DNA from: CAYNZV01 sp965217095
GTDB lineage: Bacteria > Latescibacterota > UBA2968 > UBA8231
DNA: 64,000 nt
Direction of reading: 5' to 3'
NCBI GenBank assembly: GCA_965217095.1
Contig: OZ244235.1
Span: 2,790,001 to 2,854,000, forward strand
The notes under the pieces are model-generated. The model was not told the origin of the DNA, did not search any database, and saw only the letters and a list, made by a program, of their open reading frames with translations. The translations under genes and the position numbers were made by a program. Positions 19,977-28,757 of the stretch are shown one piece after another; position 1 is the first letter of the stretch; each line of letters opens with the position of its first letter.

Positions 19977-20687
19977 ATGGAGGGTCAACTCAGGACCGAG
20001 AAGACTGCCGCATCAACAACCCCATTGATGTATACAGGCCCTGCTCACCACGAGGCGGAGACGCTGACTTCGCAGCTGCTACCCGCGAATTTGGACTCCG
20101 CCGCAACGAATCATTTCGAGATTCCCAGCACAGTTACCGCGGCCCTTTCTCAGCCACGCCGCACGCGCAAACGAGCACCGCGCCCGCAGTCTCGCCGGCT
20201 GCCGGTTGGAAGCGAGCAACGCCGCGCCGCCTTCCGCGTAGACGTTATCCTGGCGGCAATGGCAGAATGGTCAGCTGACTGTCGAACAGCTCTGAAAAAA
20301 CCGGCCGTTGTTCAGAATCTGAGCGGTGAGGGTGCCAACATTCTCGTGAGCGAACTTCCAGCTCGAGATCGAATTACCTTGTCGCTTATACCACCTGAGG
20401 GATTTGTGGTGGAGCGACTCCAGCAAGGATTGAAGAAAGACGAGTTGAGTGTATCTAGCCGCTGGGTTCCCGCCGAAACGGACGTATGGCAGCGCGACCA
20501 ACTTCGTTATCAACTGGGCCCGATTGAAGCCCGCGTCGTGCGTGCCAGTCTCCCCGAGAATTCTGCCCCCGACGATTCGTATAAGAGGTTGTCGCTGGAA
20601 TTCCTCGAACCACATGAAGGTTGCTTCCGACTGGTTCGATATGTGGAGAGAAGGCCCGTCCATGGAAAGGCTCATACTCTGACATAA
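19977..20687 (+). CDS. PilZ-like domain protein (tentative)
   Basis: The protein has 236 aa. Residues 1-75 look disordered. A basic segment (QPRRTRKRAPRPQSRRLPVG) leads into RRAAFRVDVILAAMAEWSAD and VVQNLSGEGANILVSE. The order RxxFR, then NLSxxGA, resembles PilZ cyclic-di-GMP binding domains, but the canonical RxxxR and D/NxSxxG are only partly met. A C-terminal part ends in a possible second such half (SLEFLEPHEGCFRLVRYVER). AAGGAG precedes the ATG. The 19721-19976 gap upstream holds nothing I recognise. Confidence 0.45.
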   Translation: MEGQLRTEKTAASTTPLMYTGPAHHEAETLTSQLLPANLDSAATNHFEIPSTVTAALSQPRRTRKRAPRPQSRRLPVGSEQRRAAFRVDVILAAMAEWSADCRTALKKPAVVQNLSGEGANILVSELPARDRITLSLIPPEGFVVERLQQGLKKDELSVSSRWVPAETDVWQRDQLRYQLGPIEARVVRASLPENSAPDDSYKRLSLEFLEPHEGCFRLVRYVERRPVHGKAHTLT

Positions 20688-20751
20688 TGGATACCGACGA
20701 GTAGAGGATTTGCCATCCTTGCAGCGGCTGTGCTTCTAAGAGCGTGGCCTT

Positions 20752-21585
20752 TCAAGCCTCAGTTTCTCTGTAATTGGCCCGTTGGTTCACTCCGTTTTCA
20801 TGCGCCCACTCAAGCAGGGGCCGAGCCGGATTGATGAGGTCGTGATAGCCATCGGCGCCCAGAAGCTGCTTGTCGATGTCGCTCAACTCCATCAGCCAGG
20901 GAGCATTTGTATCGAGCAGGTCCAGATTGATGTCCGGCCGCATCCAGCGATAGGCATACCCATATATGATCACCTTGGAAACACGCCTGCTGAGGTTGGG
21001 GGCCGCCGAATGGAAGGTGCGATTCTCGAAGAGGATCGCATCGCCGGCGTTGAGGACCGGATCGACTTTTTCTTTCGGGTCGCACTCGCCTGGGGGGATG
21101 CAGAGGGCACGCTGACTCCGGTTGGTGGACCGCGCCAAAAGGGTCATGCCTGAGTCCGGCTTGTGGAAGTCGGTGAGGCAGTAGCAAACCTTTATGCCGA
21201 CGCGAGGCAAGCCGGCGTGTCCGAGATCCTCCTGAATGCCGATGTCTCGATGCCATCCCCTGTCTTGCGGCGCCGTGGCTGGATCCTGCGGTTTCTTGTA
21301 GATGAGCGAAGCTGTGTGGAGATGGATCTGAGGCGTCAATAGTTGTACAACCAGAGGGACCGTGCGAGAATAAGAGATCAGAGCGCTGAACGGCGCGTGG
21401 TGCACGATTTCTTTGCGACGCGAGCGATAGTATTCACCCTCGGTGTGGAGAAATTCGGTCATCAGCGGGTCGCCGGCCTCGATCAGTTCGTCAACGGTGT
21501 CCGTATCGATGACGTCCGGCACCACGAGGAAACCGTTTTCGTCAAAGGATGCGCGTTGTTCTCCAGTGATTTTTACGAAATCCAT
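20752..21585 (-). CDS. Phytanoyl-CoA dioxygenase (PhyH) family protein
   Basis: This is an Fe(II)/2-oxoglutarate-dependent oxygenase, 277 aa. The HxD iron ligands are in WHRDIGIQED, the distal His in RTFHSAAPNLS, and the 2-oxoglutarate-binding Arg is likely in the RRVSKVIIYGY region. The start at 21585 has AAAGGAGA upstream, inside the remnant enolase gene. Its neighbour is a decayed mandelate-racemase-like gene in the same direction. The hydroxylated substrate is unknown; PhyH relatives act on lipids and on small secondary metabolites. Confidence 0.9.
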   Translation of the reverse strand: MDFVKITGEQRASFDENGFLVVPDVIDTDTVDELIEAGDPLMTEFLHTEGEYYRSRRKEIVHHAPFSALISYSRTVPLVVQLLTPQIHLHTASLIYKKPQDPATAPQDRGWHRDIGIQEDLGHAGLPRVGIKVCYCLTDFHKPDSGMTLLARSTNRSQRALCIPPGECDPKEKVDPVLNAGDAILFENRTFHSAAPNLSRRVSKVIIYGYAYRWMRPDINLDLLDTNAPWLMELSDIDKQLLGADGYHDLINPARPLLEWAHENGVNQRANYRETEA

Positions 21586-22040
21586 GTCATTTCTCCTTTA
21601 CGACCCACTAGTAACGATCGACACGAAATTTTGCCACCCCATTCAGCTCGAATCCCAACCCCGTGAGGCACCTCGAACTGCCCGTTTTCATCGAGCTGAG
21701 GTTGCGAATCCAGTAGTTCCGAGATAACCGGCGAGTCCGGGTACGCCATCCTCAAAATGCCGGAGCGCACCGAGCTAGGCTGCACTACGTCAACCCTGGC
21801 CACGGTCCATTATCTCTTCGAATTCGAAGCGCGTGGAAAACCCCCAGTCCCCTACCGCAATGCGGGTGTCCACAGTGTCAGCCAGTCGGGCGTAACCATC
21901 GAGATTATCCGCCGGCGGCGGACCTCGATCGAGGTCCGCGAAACCGAAACGCCGGTCGAGAATCGCCGCCAAATGACGAGGGTTACGTCCATCTGTCCAC
22001 GGACCCGGACATGGCGTATCGGATTGTCTGGGATTGCATG
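21573..22040 (-). pseudogene. Mandelate racemase/muconate lactonising (enolase) superfamily remnant
   Basis: Only pieces of the C-terminal third remain, in two frames. DNLDGYARLADTVDTRIAVG is followed by FEFEEIMDRG and then VDVVQP; the next recognisable piece is SPVISELLDSQPQLDENGQF with VPHGVGI. About 80-90 residues between VDVVQP and the end are deleted, and there is a frameshift near 21800. Sequence from 22040 to the IS at 22263 has no convincing coding signal. Confidence 0.6.
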
Positions 22041-22365
22041 AACGAACATCGCCTGGACGGAGATTAGCGGAGCCACGAAACACGGAAGGTGTCAAGCGAC
22101 ATAACCGAGGCGAAACAGGGCGACTTGGGTCATCTGCATCAATCACAACCTGGATCACGTCTTTCAGTTCCGGCGCGCGTGCCCGCTCAGGACGCAACCC
22201 CCCAACTGAAGCAAACGTTACGATGTTTCGTTTGTAAAGTATCACCTTTCCCCCTATACTAGCCTGAATTATTCATAAAAATGCGGTGAGCCTCTGTACA
22301 ACTGGTTGTTTTGCCCTACGTTAGGGTTACCCACAAACAACAACCAATCAAGAGGGCCACCGCAG

Positions 22366-23666
22366 ATGGAAACTTCGCAGATCGCGCTATCGTTTGCAAA
22401 CATCTCGGGCAAAAAGATCGAAGCTGATTTTGACGGTGGCATGACCACCAGTGATGGGGGCGCCCTGCTTCTGCGACCAGCGGAAGCCCGCACCGGGATC
22501 GTCGACATCAAAGCTATATCGACCATACGTATACTGACCTCATCCGGCAGCGCGTATTCCAGATCGCCTGTGGCTACGAGGACGCCAATGACAGTGACGA
22601 CCTGCGTTGCGATCCGGGTCTGAAAACCGCGTGCGACCGTCTGCCTCTGACGGGAGACGATTTGGCCAGTCAACCAACCATGTCTCGTTTGGAAAACAGT
22701 GTCAGCCGCTCGGATCTGTATCGCATCGGGCTCGCTTTGCTGGAAATATTCATCGAGTCTTACGACCAGCCGCCCAAGAAGCTCACCATCGACATCGACG
22801 ACACGGACGATCCGGCACACGGCGCCCAGCAACTCACGTTGTTCCATGCCTACTATGACGAGTATTGCTACCTTCCGGTCCATCTCTACGAAGGGGAGTC
22901 GGGCAAATTGATCACGACGCTGCTGCGACCCGGTCGTAGAATGCGAGGCCGAGAGGCGGTAGCCATCCTCAAACGCGTGTTGGATCATTTGATCATGGTG
23001 TGGCCGAAGACGAAGATCACCTTACGAGGCGACTCACACTTCAGCACCCCTGAGGTGCACGACCTGTGCGACGGATACGGTATTGATTTCATTCTGGGAC
23101 AGGCGATCAACAACAAGCTCAAGGCACTCGGCGAACCGCTGATGGAGCTGGTGGCGGCGCTGGCCGAGCAGAGCGATGAACCGGTGCGGCTTTTTGACCG
23201 CTTCGAGTATCAGGCCAAGAGCTGGCCCCGACCGCGCCAGATTATCTACAAGGCCGAGATCACACAAGGCAAAGCCAACCCGCGCTTCGTGGTGACCAAT
23301 ATCCGCAACCGCACTCCCGAGTTTCTGTATGAGGAGATCTACTGCGCTCGTGGGCGGTCGGAAGGCTTCATCAAGAATCACAAGACCTACCTGCAGTCCG
23401 ACCGCACCTCCTGCCACCGCTTCTCGGCCAACCAATTTCGCCTCTTCCTGCACAGCGCGGCCTACGTGCTGCTGCACACGATCCAACAGATTGGCATGCG
23501 CGGCACCCAATGGACGACGTCCAACTTTAACACGATCCAACTCCGGGTGCTCAAAATCGGCGCCCGCGTGCGGGAGCAAGCCACCAAGGTCCGTTTTCAC
23601 TTTCCGACGTCATACCCGCTCAAGGATCTGATGCGCACCGTCGTCCTCAACCTCGACACCTCATGA
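22366..23666 (+). pseudogene. IS1380-family transposase, frameshifted by 31-bp deletion
   Basis: The gene is identical in most places to the intact copy at 27124. After TGIVD (about 22505) it lacks 31 bp that in copy 2 lie between two direct repeats of ATCGTCGAC. Loss of one repeat plus the spacer points to replication slippage. The frame changes and the N-terminal part ends at 22623. The DDE-type catalytic segments downstream (IDIDDTDDPAHG, LRGDSHFS, YCARGRSEGFI) are preserved but not joined to a start. Confidence 0.9.
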
Positions 23667-23781
23667 TGCTTTGCGATGTCCCACTACATCCACGCACACG
23701 ATCCACCAAGGGACCCGACTGTCCCAATGACATCCAAAAGAGGCTCAGATCTCCCAGACAACACCTCGACGACCGACAGCA

Positions 23782-23808
23782 CTCGATCAACCCGCTACCA
23801 AAACGTCC
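23782..23808 (+). repeat. 27-bp shared sequence, IS1380 copy 1
   Basis: This 27-bp stretch in the 3' non-coding part of the IS is identical to 28571-28597 (copy 2) and to 30853-30879, which lies inside the broken btuB-type gene. Confidence 0.9.
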
Positions 23809-23921
23809 AGCCATTGACCAGCGCACCGAATTCGTTCGCTTGGTGCGGATTCATGAATTATTCAGGCTAGTAATATTGTTGGTCGGCGCCCAATCTCAAC
23901 CCTCTCTCCACCGCCACCTAG

Positions 23922-24119
23922 CCTCCTCAAGGACGTCCTCCATACATCGTCGACCTGCCCTTGGCCGAAGTCGAGAACCTCGAACGCCGCAAACCGCTCT
24001 TGTGCACCCTCATCGACGACATGACCACAATCCGCCAGGATGGACGTGGATCTCTTGCGGTTCTTGACTGCAGGATGCAGCACGGCACCATGCGCCGCTA
24101 CGGACGAGCCGTTGGCTGA
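23922..24119 (+). pseudogene. Possible C-terminal fragment of a gene upstream of the flippase
   Basis: An open frame without a good start contains YIVDLPLAEVENLERRKPLL and ends at a TGA (24117-24119) that overlaps a possible TTG start (24112) of the flippase. It lies just inside IS copy 1, so the upstream part may have been lost when the cargo was captured. The family is not recognised. Confidence 0.3.
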
Positions 24120-25596
24120 ACCGAACAGGTACCGGAAATTCGTTCGTCGCGTCGGGGGGGGCGGCGTTGCCTCAACCGTCGTCAACATGCGGAACGTCGT
24201 GCTTCTACCCTTCCTGACGAAAGGTCTCGGCATTGAGGCCTACGGCGCCTGGGTACAGGTGCTGGCGATGGTCGAACTCGGGACGCACATGGCAACGCTG
24301 TCCCTCTCGGCGGCACTCACGCGGTTCTGCGGCGCCGTCGTCGCATCCCGCCCCGCCGCTGTGGGCCTGTGGACCTCGATGCTGTTCTGCCTGGCCGCTG
24401 GTGGAGCCGTTGCGTCGCTCGGATACACGTTCGCGGAGACTCTTTCCATCCACCTTTTGCACACATCGGATTTCGCACCGCTGTTTCGCCTTGCCGCTGT
24501 CCTCGTACCCGTGTCCGCTTGCGAACGCCTTCTCCTGTCTTTCTTCCAAGCCCGGTTGCAGATCCTGCGGCATTCAGTGAGCCACATCCTCGAGACAGTG
24601 GCATACGTATCCCTGTCCATCCTCCTGGTCAAGCTAGGGTTCGGGGCACCAGACTTGCTCCTCGCGCTTCTTGCGATCCGAGTCGCCGTGCTCCTGGTAG
24701 CTACGGTGATGGCCCACCGCAGTGTGCACCTGGCGTCCCCCAGCCTCACCGTCCTACGGGGCTACTTGCGGTTCAGCCTGCCGCTGGTGATGGTGAGTAT
24801 CCTGATCTGGATTACGGGGTTGTCCGATCGCTACGTGATCGGCTATTTCCACGGAGCCGCACCTGTAGGTGGCTACGCCGTGGCTTACACCCTCGGCATG
24901 GTCTGCACCCTCCTGTTCGCACCGGCCTTCACGATCCTCACCCCAACACTCGTCGCGCTTTGGGAGCAGCGCGACCTGGACAGCCTCAACGGCCACCTAT
25001 GGCACACGGTTCGCTACGCCGTGGCGATCTCGATCCCAGCGGTTGTCGGACTGACCGTGCTCGCCAGACCGATCGTCGACGTGGTTTCGTCAGCGGACTA
25101 CTACGTCGGGGGTTTTACGGTGGGGCTCGTCGCCACGGGTCTCCTACTCTGGATGCTAGCGGCGATGTCGGAAACACTGCTCAATATCATGCAGTTGACG
25201 GGAGTTATCGCCCTCATCTACGGGCTCGCAACCGTCCTCAACCTGGGCCTCAACTTCGCCCTGGTACCGCGCTTCGGCGTCCTTGGAGCGGCCATCGCGA
25301 CTTTTGCAGCCTACTTGCTCATGCTGTTCGGCATGAGCCACAGCGCACGGCGACAAGGACTGTCGGTTCCGGTCGACTGGCCGCTCGTCATCAAGTGTTG
25401 CCTGGCAGCCGCGGCAATGGCAGCCATCCTTCTTATGTTCGATGTGCGGGGTATCTTCTTGCTCGTTGTAGCCATTGGACTCAGCGTTATCGTTTATGCC
25501 AGCATCCTCCTGTTACTGCGCGCGTTCGACCGAAGCGAGTGGCACTTCTGGAGGAGCATTCTTGCTGGCAGCGAAGGAAAACACGGGAAGCAATAG
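24040..25596 (+). CDS. Polysaccharide/oligosaccharide flippase (Wzx/PST-type, MATE-like fold)
   Basis: The protein has 518 aa and about 12-14 hydrophobic segments. The N-terminal helix carries STVVNMRNVVLLPFLTKGLG and YGAWVQV, typical of polysaccharide biosynthesis (MurJ/Wzx superfamily) exporters that move lipid-linked glycans across the inner membrane. The ATG at 24040 gives a 24-residue extension unlike the family; TTG 24112 (LAEPNRYRKF) is a good alternative. The stop is two bases before the GTG of the first methyltransferase, so the three cargo genes form an operon. Confidence 0.85.
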   Translation: MDVDLLRFLTAGCSTAPCAATDEPLAEPNRYRKFVRRVGGGGVASTVVNMRNVVLLPFLTKGLGIEAYGAWVQVLAMVELGTHMATLSLSAALTRFCGAVVASRPAAVGLWTSMLFCLAAGGAVASLGYTFAETLSIHLLHTSDFAPLFRLAAVLVPVSACERLLLSFFQARLQILRHSVSHILETVAYVSLSILLVKLGFGAPDLLLALLAIRVAVLLVATVMAHRSVHLASPSLTVLRGYLRFSLPLVMVSILIWITGLSDRYVIGYFHGAAPVGGYAVAYTLGMVCTLLFAPAFTILTPTLVALWEQRDLDSLNGHLWHTVRYAVAISIPAVVGLTVLARPIVDVVSSADYYVGGFTVGLVATGLLLWMLAAMSETLLNIMQLTGVIALIYGLATVLNLGLNFALVPRFGVLGAAIATFAAYLLMLFGMSHSARRQGLSVPVDWPLVIKCCLAAAAMAAILLMFDVRGIFLLVVAIGLSVIVYASILLLLRAFDRSEWHFWRSILAGSEGKHGKQ

Positions 25597-25597
25597 C

Positions 25598-26179
25598 GTG
25601 ACCAGCGGGCTCGGCCGGCTCCGCGACCGGTCCTTTCCCCGGCGCTACCCGCACGTATGCGAGGCGTTGGAGCAGTTTACCGCGGGTTCCCGTGTCTGCC
25701 TGGAGATTGGGTGCGGGGGCAAGCAGTACGGAGAGCACATCGACGGCCGCCATGTAGGACTCGACCTGCAGCGAGGACTACTTTACGCCGGGGTCGGGGC
25801 CGATGTCATTGGCAGCGCCATCCACATGCCGGTGCGCTCGGAATCCATTGACACCGTCGTGATGGTGGCGACGTTGCTGTTCATGGACGAGTGGGAGAGG
25901 CCTATCGAGCAATCGGCTCGCATTCTGCGTCGGGGCGGCCGCCTCGTCATATTCGACTACAAGCCGCGAACCGCAATCCGCCTGGGTTACCCGGGCCGCT
26001 TTACGCCTCAGTCGCTTTGCGCAAAGATGGAGTCTTGTGGATTGTTGACTCGGATGCACAATGGGTTCCTGCCCATCCATGCGGTTGGCCCCCTGCGCAT
26101 TCGCTGGGTGAGGCGACTTGCGAGTTGTGTTCTCAACGGTACCAGCAGTTGGATCGTGGCCACCGGGTGCAAACCATGA
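25598..26179 (+). CDS. Class I SAM-dependent methyltransferase (cargo gene 1)
   Basis: The 193-aa protein begins at a GTG (25598) right after the flippase stop; the longer frame back to 25475 overlaps the flippase and is rejected. SAM motif I is CLEIGCGGKQYG, with an acidic end of strand 2 (VGLDLQRG). A membrane-proximal, UbiE-like architecture follows (IEQSARILRRGGRLVIFDYK). It probably modifies a glycan or lipid linked with the flippase. Its TGA overlaps the ATG of the next gene (ATGA at 26176). Confidence 0.8.
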   Translation: MTSGLGRLRDRSFPRRYPHVCEALEQFTAGSRVCLEIGCGGKQYGEHIDGRHVGLDLQRGLLYAGVGADVIGSAIHMPVRSESIDTVVMVATLLFMDEWERPIEQSARILRRGGRLVIFDYKPRTAIRLGYPGRFTPQSLCAKMESCGLLTRMHNGFLPIHAVGPLRIRWVRRLASCVLNGTSSWIVATGCKP

Positions 26180-27036
26180 AGCGATCCCCGGTCTACTTCG
26201 ACCACAACGCGGGAGTCCCAGTCGGACGTGACGCACTTCCCAGGGGGGAGGGAGGTGTCATTCAGTTCACCCACCGGCATGAGGTGGAAGGAGACGCAGG
26301 ACATGCGTGGGACGGTATTTACAGCGGCCGATGGGAGGGTCAACAGAAACGCCTCGCCGAAGAGGTCGCCTCGGCCGAATCCCGGTGGCAGCGTGTGTGT
26401 CACCTCCCTTATTACCGGCAACTCAGCCTCATCGCCGAGGGCAATGAGGCAGGCCGCCGCGCACTAGAGATCGGCTGTGGAACAGCAGAAACGGCGTTCC
26501 TGCTGTCGACGATATTCAGCTGGGATGTCTACGGTATCGACGTGTCCGCAAGCGCAGTCAGCGTTGCCAGGGAGCGCTTCTTGCAAGGCGGCCTCGACCC
26601 GGACCGTCTCAGCATCTCCGAGATCGAGGAGCTGCCCTTCGACGACGGCACCTTCGATCTCGTTTTCGGTAAGACCGTATTCGAGCACTTCGAAGACCCG
26701 GATGTCGCTGCCGCCGAGATCTCCCGCGTGACTGTCCGTGGGGGCCACGTCGTTCTCGACGTGCCGAATGCGCGCAATGCCTATTGGACCTTCGCTTCGG
26801 AAAAGTCCCGGGGCCACACACATCTCACTAACGTTTACACGACCGAAGCACTTGGTGCGTACTTCGAGCGCCAGGGGTTCCGTATCGCCGAGCGTTGGGG
26901 CGAAGGGATTCTCTACACGACACCCTATATCCTCGTGTCGACGGCGAAGAGGGCCCTATGTCGGTCATCGGCGCAGGGAGACATCAAAGAGCCAGTTCGA
27001 GAAAATCGGTCCTCTCTTAGCCTGAATTATTCATAA
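26176..27036 (+). CDS. Class I SAM-dependent methyltransferase (cargo gene 2), 3' end cut by IS1380
   Basis: Motif I is ALEIGCGTAETAFLLST, the acidic residue after strand 2 is in VYGIDVSASAV, and post-motif segments are LPFDDGTFDLVFGKTVFEHF and GGHVVLDVPNARN. The last residues and stop codon (LNYS) are read from the left inverted repeat of IS copy 2 at 27021, so the natural C-terminus has been removed. The core fold seems complete, so activity may remain. Confidence 0.8.
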   Translation: MKRSPVYFDHNAGVPVGRDALPRGEGGVIQFTHRHEVEGDAGHAWDGIYSGRWEGQQKRLAEEVASAESRWQRVCHLPYYRQLSLIAEGNEAGRRALEIGCGTAETAFLLSTIFSWDVYGIDVSASAVSVARERFLQGGLDPDRLSISEIEELPFDDGTFDLVFGKTVFEHFEDPDVAAAEISRVTVRGGHVVLDVPNARNAYWTFASEKSRGHTHLTNVYTTEALGAYFERQGFRIAERWGEGILYTTPYILVSTAKRALCRSSAQGDIKEPVRENRSSLSLNYS

Positions 27037-27123
27037 AAATGCGGTGAGCCTCTGTACAACTGGTTGTTTTGCCCTACGTTAGGGTTACCCACAAACAACA
27101 ACCAATCAAGAGGGCCACCGCAG

Positions 27124-28455
27124 ATGGAAACTTCGCAGATCGCGCTATCGTTTGCAAACATCTCGGGCAAAAAGATCGAAGCTGATTTTGACGGTGGCAT
27201 GACCACCAGTGATGGGGGCGCCCTGCTTCTGCGACCAGCGGAAGCCCGCACCGGGATCGTCGACCGAATCGTGGCGGCGATGTCGGATCGTCGACATCAA
27301 AGTTATATCGACCATACGTATACTGACCTCATCCGGCAGCGCGTATTCCAGATCGCCTGTGGCTACGAGGACGCCAATGACAGTGACGACCTGCGTTGCG
27401 ATCCGGGTCTGAAAACCGCGTGCGACCGTCTGCCTCTGACGGGAGACGATTTGGCCAGTCAACCAACCATGTCTCGTTTGGAAAACAGTGTCAGCCGCTC
27501 GGATCTGTATCGCATCGGGCTCGCTTTGCTGGAAATATTCATCGAGTCTTACGACCAGCCGCCCAAGAAGCTCACCATCGACATCGACGACACGGACGAT
27601 CCGGCACACGGCGCCCAGCAACTCACGTTGTTCCATGCCTACTATGACGAGTATTGCTACCTTCCGGTCCATCTCTACGAAGGGGAGTCGGGCAAATTGA
27701 TCACGACGCTGCTGCGACCCGGTCGTAGAATGCGAGGCCGAGAGGCGGTAGCCATCCTCAAACGCGTGTTGGATCATTTGATCATGGTGTGGCCGAAGAC
27801 GAAGATCACCTTACGAGGCGACTCGCACTTCAGCACCCCTGAGGTGCACGACCTGTGCGACGGATACGGTATTGATTTCATTCTGGGACAGGCGATCAAC
27901 AACAAGCTCAAGGCACTCGGCGAACCGCTGATGGAGCTGGTGGCGGCGCTGGCCGAGCAGAGCGATGAACCGGTGCGGCTTTTTGACCGCTTCGAGTATC
28001 AGGCCAAGAGCTGGCCCCGACCGCGCCAGATTATCTACAAGGCCGAGATCACACAAGGCAAAGCCAACCCGCGCTTCGTGGTGACCAATATCCGCAACCG
28101 CACTCCCGAGTTTCTGTATGAGGAGATCTACTGCGCTCGTGGGCGGTCGGAAGGCTTCATCAAGAATCACAAGACCTACCTGCAGTCCGACCGCACCTCC
28201 TGCCACCGCTTCTCGGCCAACCAATTTCGCCTCTTCCTGCACAGCGCGGCCTACGTGCTGCTGCACACGATCCAACAGATTGGCATGCGCGGCACCCAAT
28301 GGACGACGTCCAACTTTAACACGATCCAACTCCGGGTGCTCAAAATCGGCGCCCGCGTGCGGGAGCAAGCCACCAAGGTCCGTTTTCACTTTCCGACGTC
28401 ATACCCGCTCAAGGATCTGATGCGCACCGTCGTCCTCAACCTCGACACCTCATGA
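27124..28455 (+). CDS. IS1380-family transposase
   Basis: The 443-aa DDE transposase starts at ATG 27124; an in-frame TTG at 27064 is less likely. The N-terminus has the family signature DGGMTTSDGGALLLR. Catalytic acid regions are TIDIDDTDDPAHGAQQ (first D), LRGDSHFSTPE (second D) and YCARGRSEGFIKNHK with an upstream glutamate pair (YEEIY). The C-terminal HSAAYVLLHTIQQ helix is typical. It mobilises the element by recognising the 14-bp terminal repeats. Confidence 0.93.
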   Translation: METSQIALSFANISGKKIEADFDGGMTTSDGGALLLRPAEARTGIVDRIVAAMSDRRHQSYIDHTYTDLIRQRVFQIACGYEDANDSDDLRCDPGLKTACDRLPLTGDDLASQPTMSRLENSVSRSDLYRIGLALLEIFIESYDQPPKKLTIDIDDTDDPAHGAQQLTLFHAYYDEYCYLPVHLYEGESGKLITTLLRPGRRMRGREAVAILKRVLDHLIMVWPKTKITLRGDSHFSTPEVHDLCDGYGIDFILGQAINNKLKALGEPLMELVAALAEQSDEPVRLFDRFEYQAKSWPRPRQIIYKAEITQGKANPRFVVTNIRNRTPEFLYEEIYCARGRSEGFIKNHKTYLQSDRTSCHRFSANQFRLFLHSAAYVLLHTIQQIGMRGTQWTTSNFNTIQLRVLKIGARVREQATKVRFHFPTSYPLKDLMRTVVLNLDTS

Positions 28456-28570
28456 TGCTTTGCGATGTCCCACTACATCCACGCACACGATCCACCAAGG
28501 GACCCGACTGTCCCAATGACATCCAAAAGAGGCTCAGATCTCCCAGACAACACCTCGACGACCGACAGCA

Positions 28571-28597
28571 CTCGATCAACCCGCTACCAAAACGTCC
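28571..28597 (+). repeat. 27-bp shared sequence, IS1380 copy 2
   Basis: Identical to 23782-23808 and 30853-30879. It lies between the transposase stop and the right inverted repeat. Confidence 0.9.
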
Positions 28598-28757
28598 AGC
28601 CATTGACCAGCGCACCGAATTCGTTCGCTTGGTGCGGATTCATGAATTATTCAGGCTAGATAGACACGGGAAACTAACAAAGATTGATGCTACCGAAACT
28701 ATAAACTACCATTCCTCGATAGCACGGGAAGCCCCACGTTGACCGAGGAGAGGTGTC

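Larger units (their letters stand above)
22263..23866 (+). mobile_element. IS1380-family insertion sequence, copy 1 (inactivated)
   Basis: The ends are inverted repeats CCTGAATTATTCAT at 22263 and its complement ending at 23866. The element is 1604 bp, 31 bp shorter than copy 2. It is flanked by CTAG on both sides. About 200 bp of non-coding sequence follows the transposase gene and includes the 27-bp segment found again at 30853. Confidence 0.9.
22263..28655. mobile_element. Composite-transposon arrangement: two IS1380 copies flanking flippase and methyltransferase genes
   Basis: Two nearly identical IS1380-family elements in direct orientation bracket 3.15 kb of cargo: a gene-end fragment, a Wzx-type flippase and two SAM methyltransferases. 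CTAG is found immediately outside both outer ends (22259-22262 and 28656-28659), which fits a 4-bp target duplication for the whole unit. CTAG also follows copy 1 on its inner side, while copy 2 has TTAG on its inner side. Because CTAG is palindromic and abuts the repeats, independent insertion of two ISs cannot be excluded. Confidence 0.6.
27021..28655 (+). mobile_element. IS1380-family insertion sequence, copy 2 (intact)
   Basis: The element is 1635 bp with inverted repeats CCTGAATTATTCAT at 27021 and its complement ending at 28655. The transposase frame is complete. Flanks are TTAG on the left and CTAG on the right, so no perfect 4-bp duplication frames this copy alone. Confidence 0.92.

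Noticed and set aside
23663..24067. ORF of 134 codons spanning the right end of IS1380 copy 1
   Set aside because: It crosses the element boundary, matches no family and differs after the boundary from the equivalent ORF of copy 2.
22263..28655. Long direct repeats as prophage or integrative-element attachment sites
   Set aside because: The repeats are complete IS1380 elements with inverted ends and a transposase; there is no integrase or phage gene between them.
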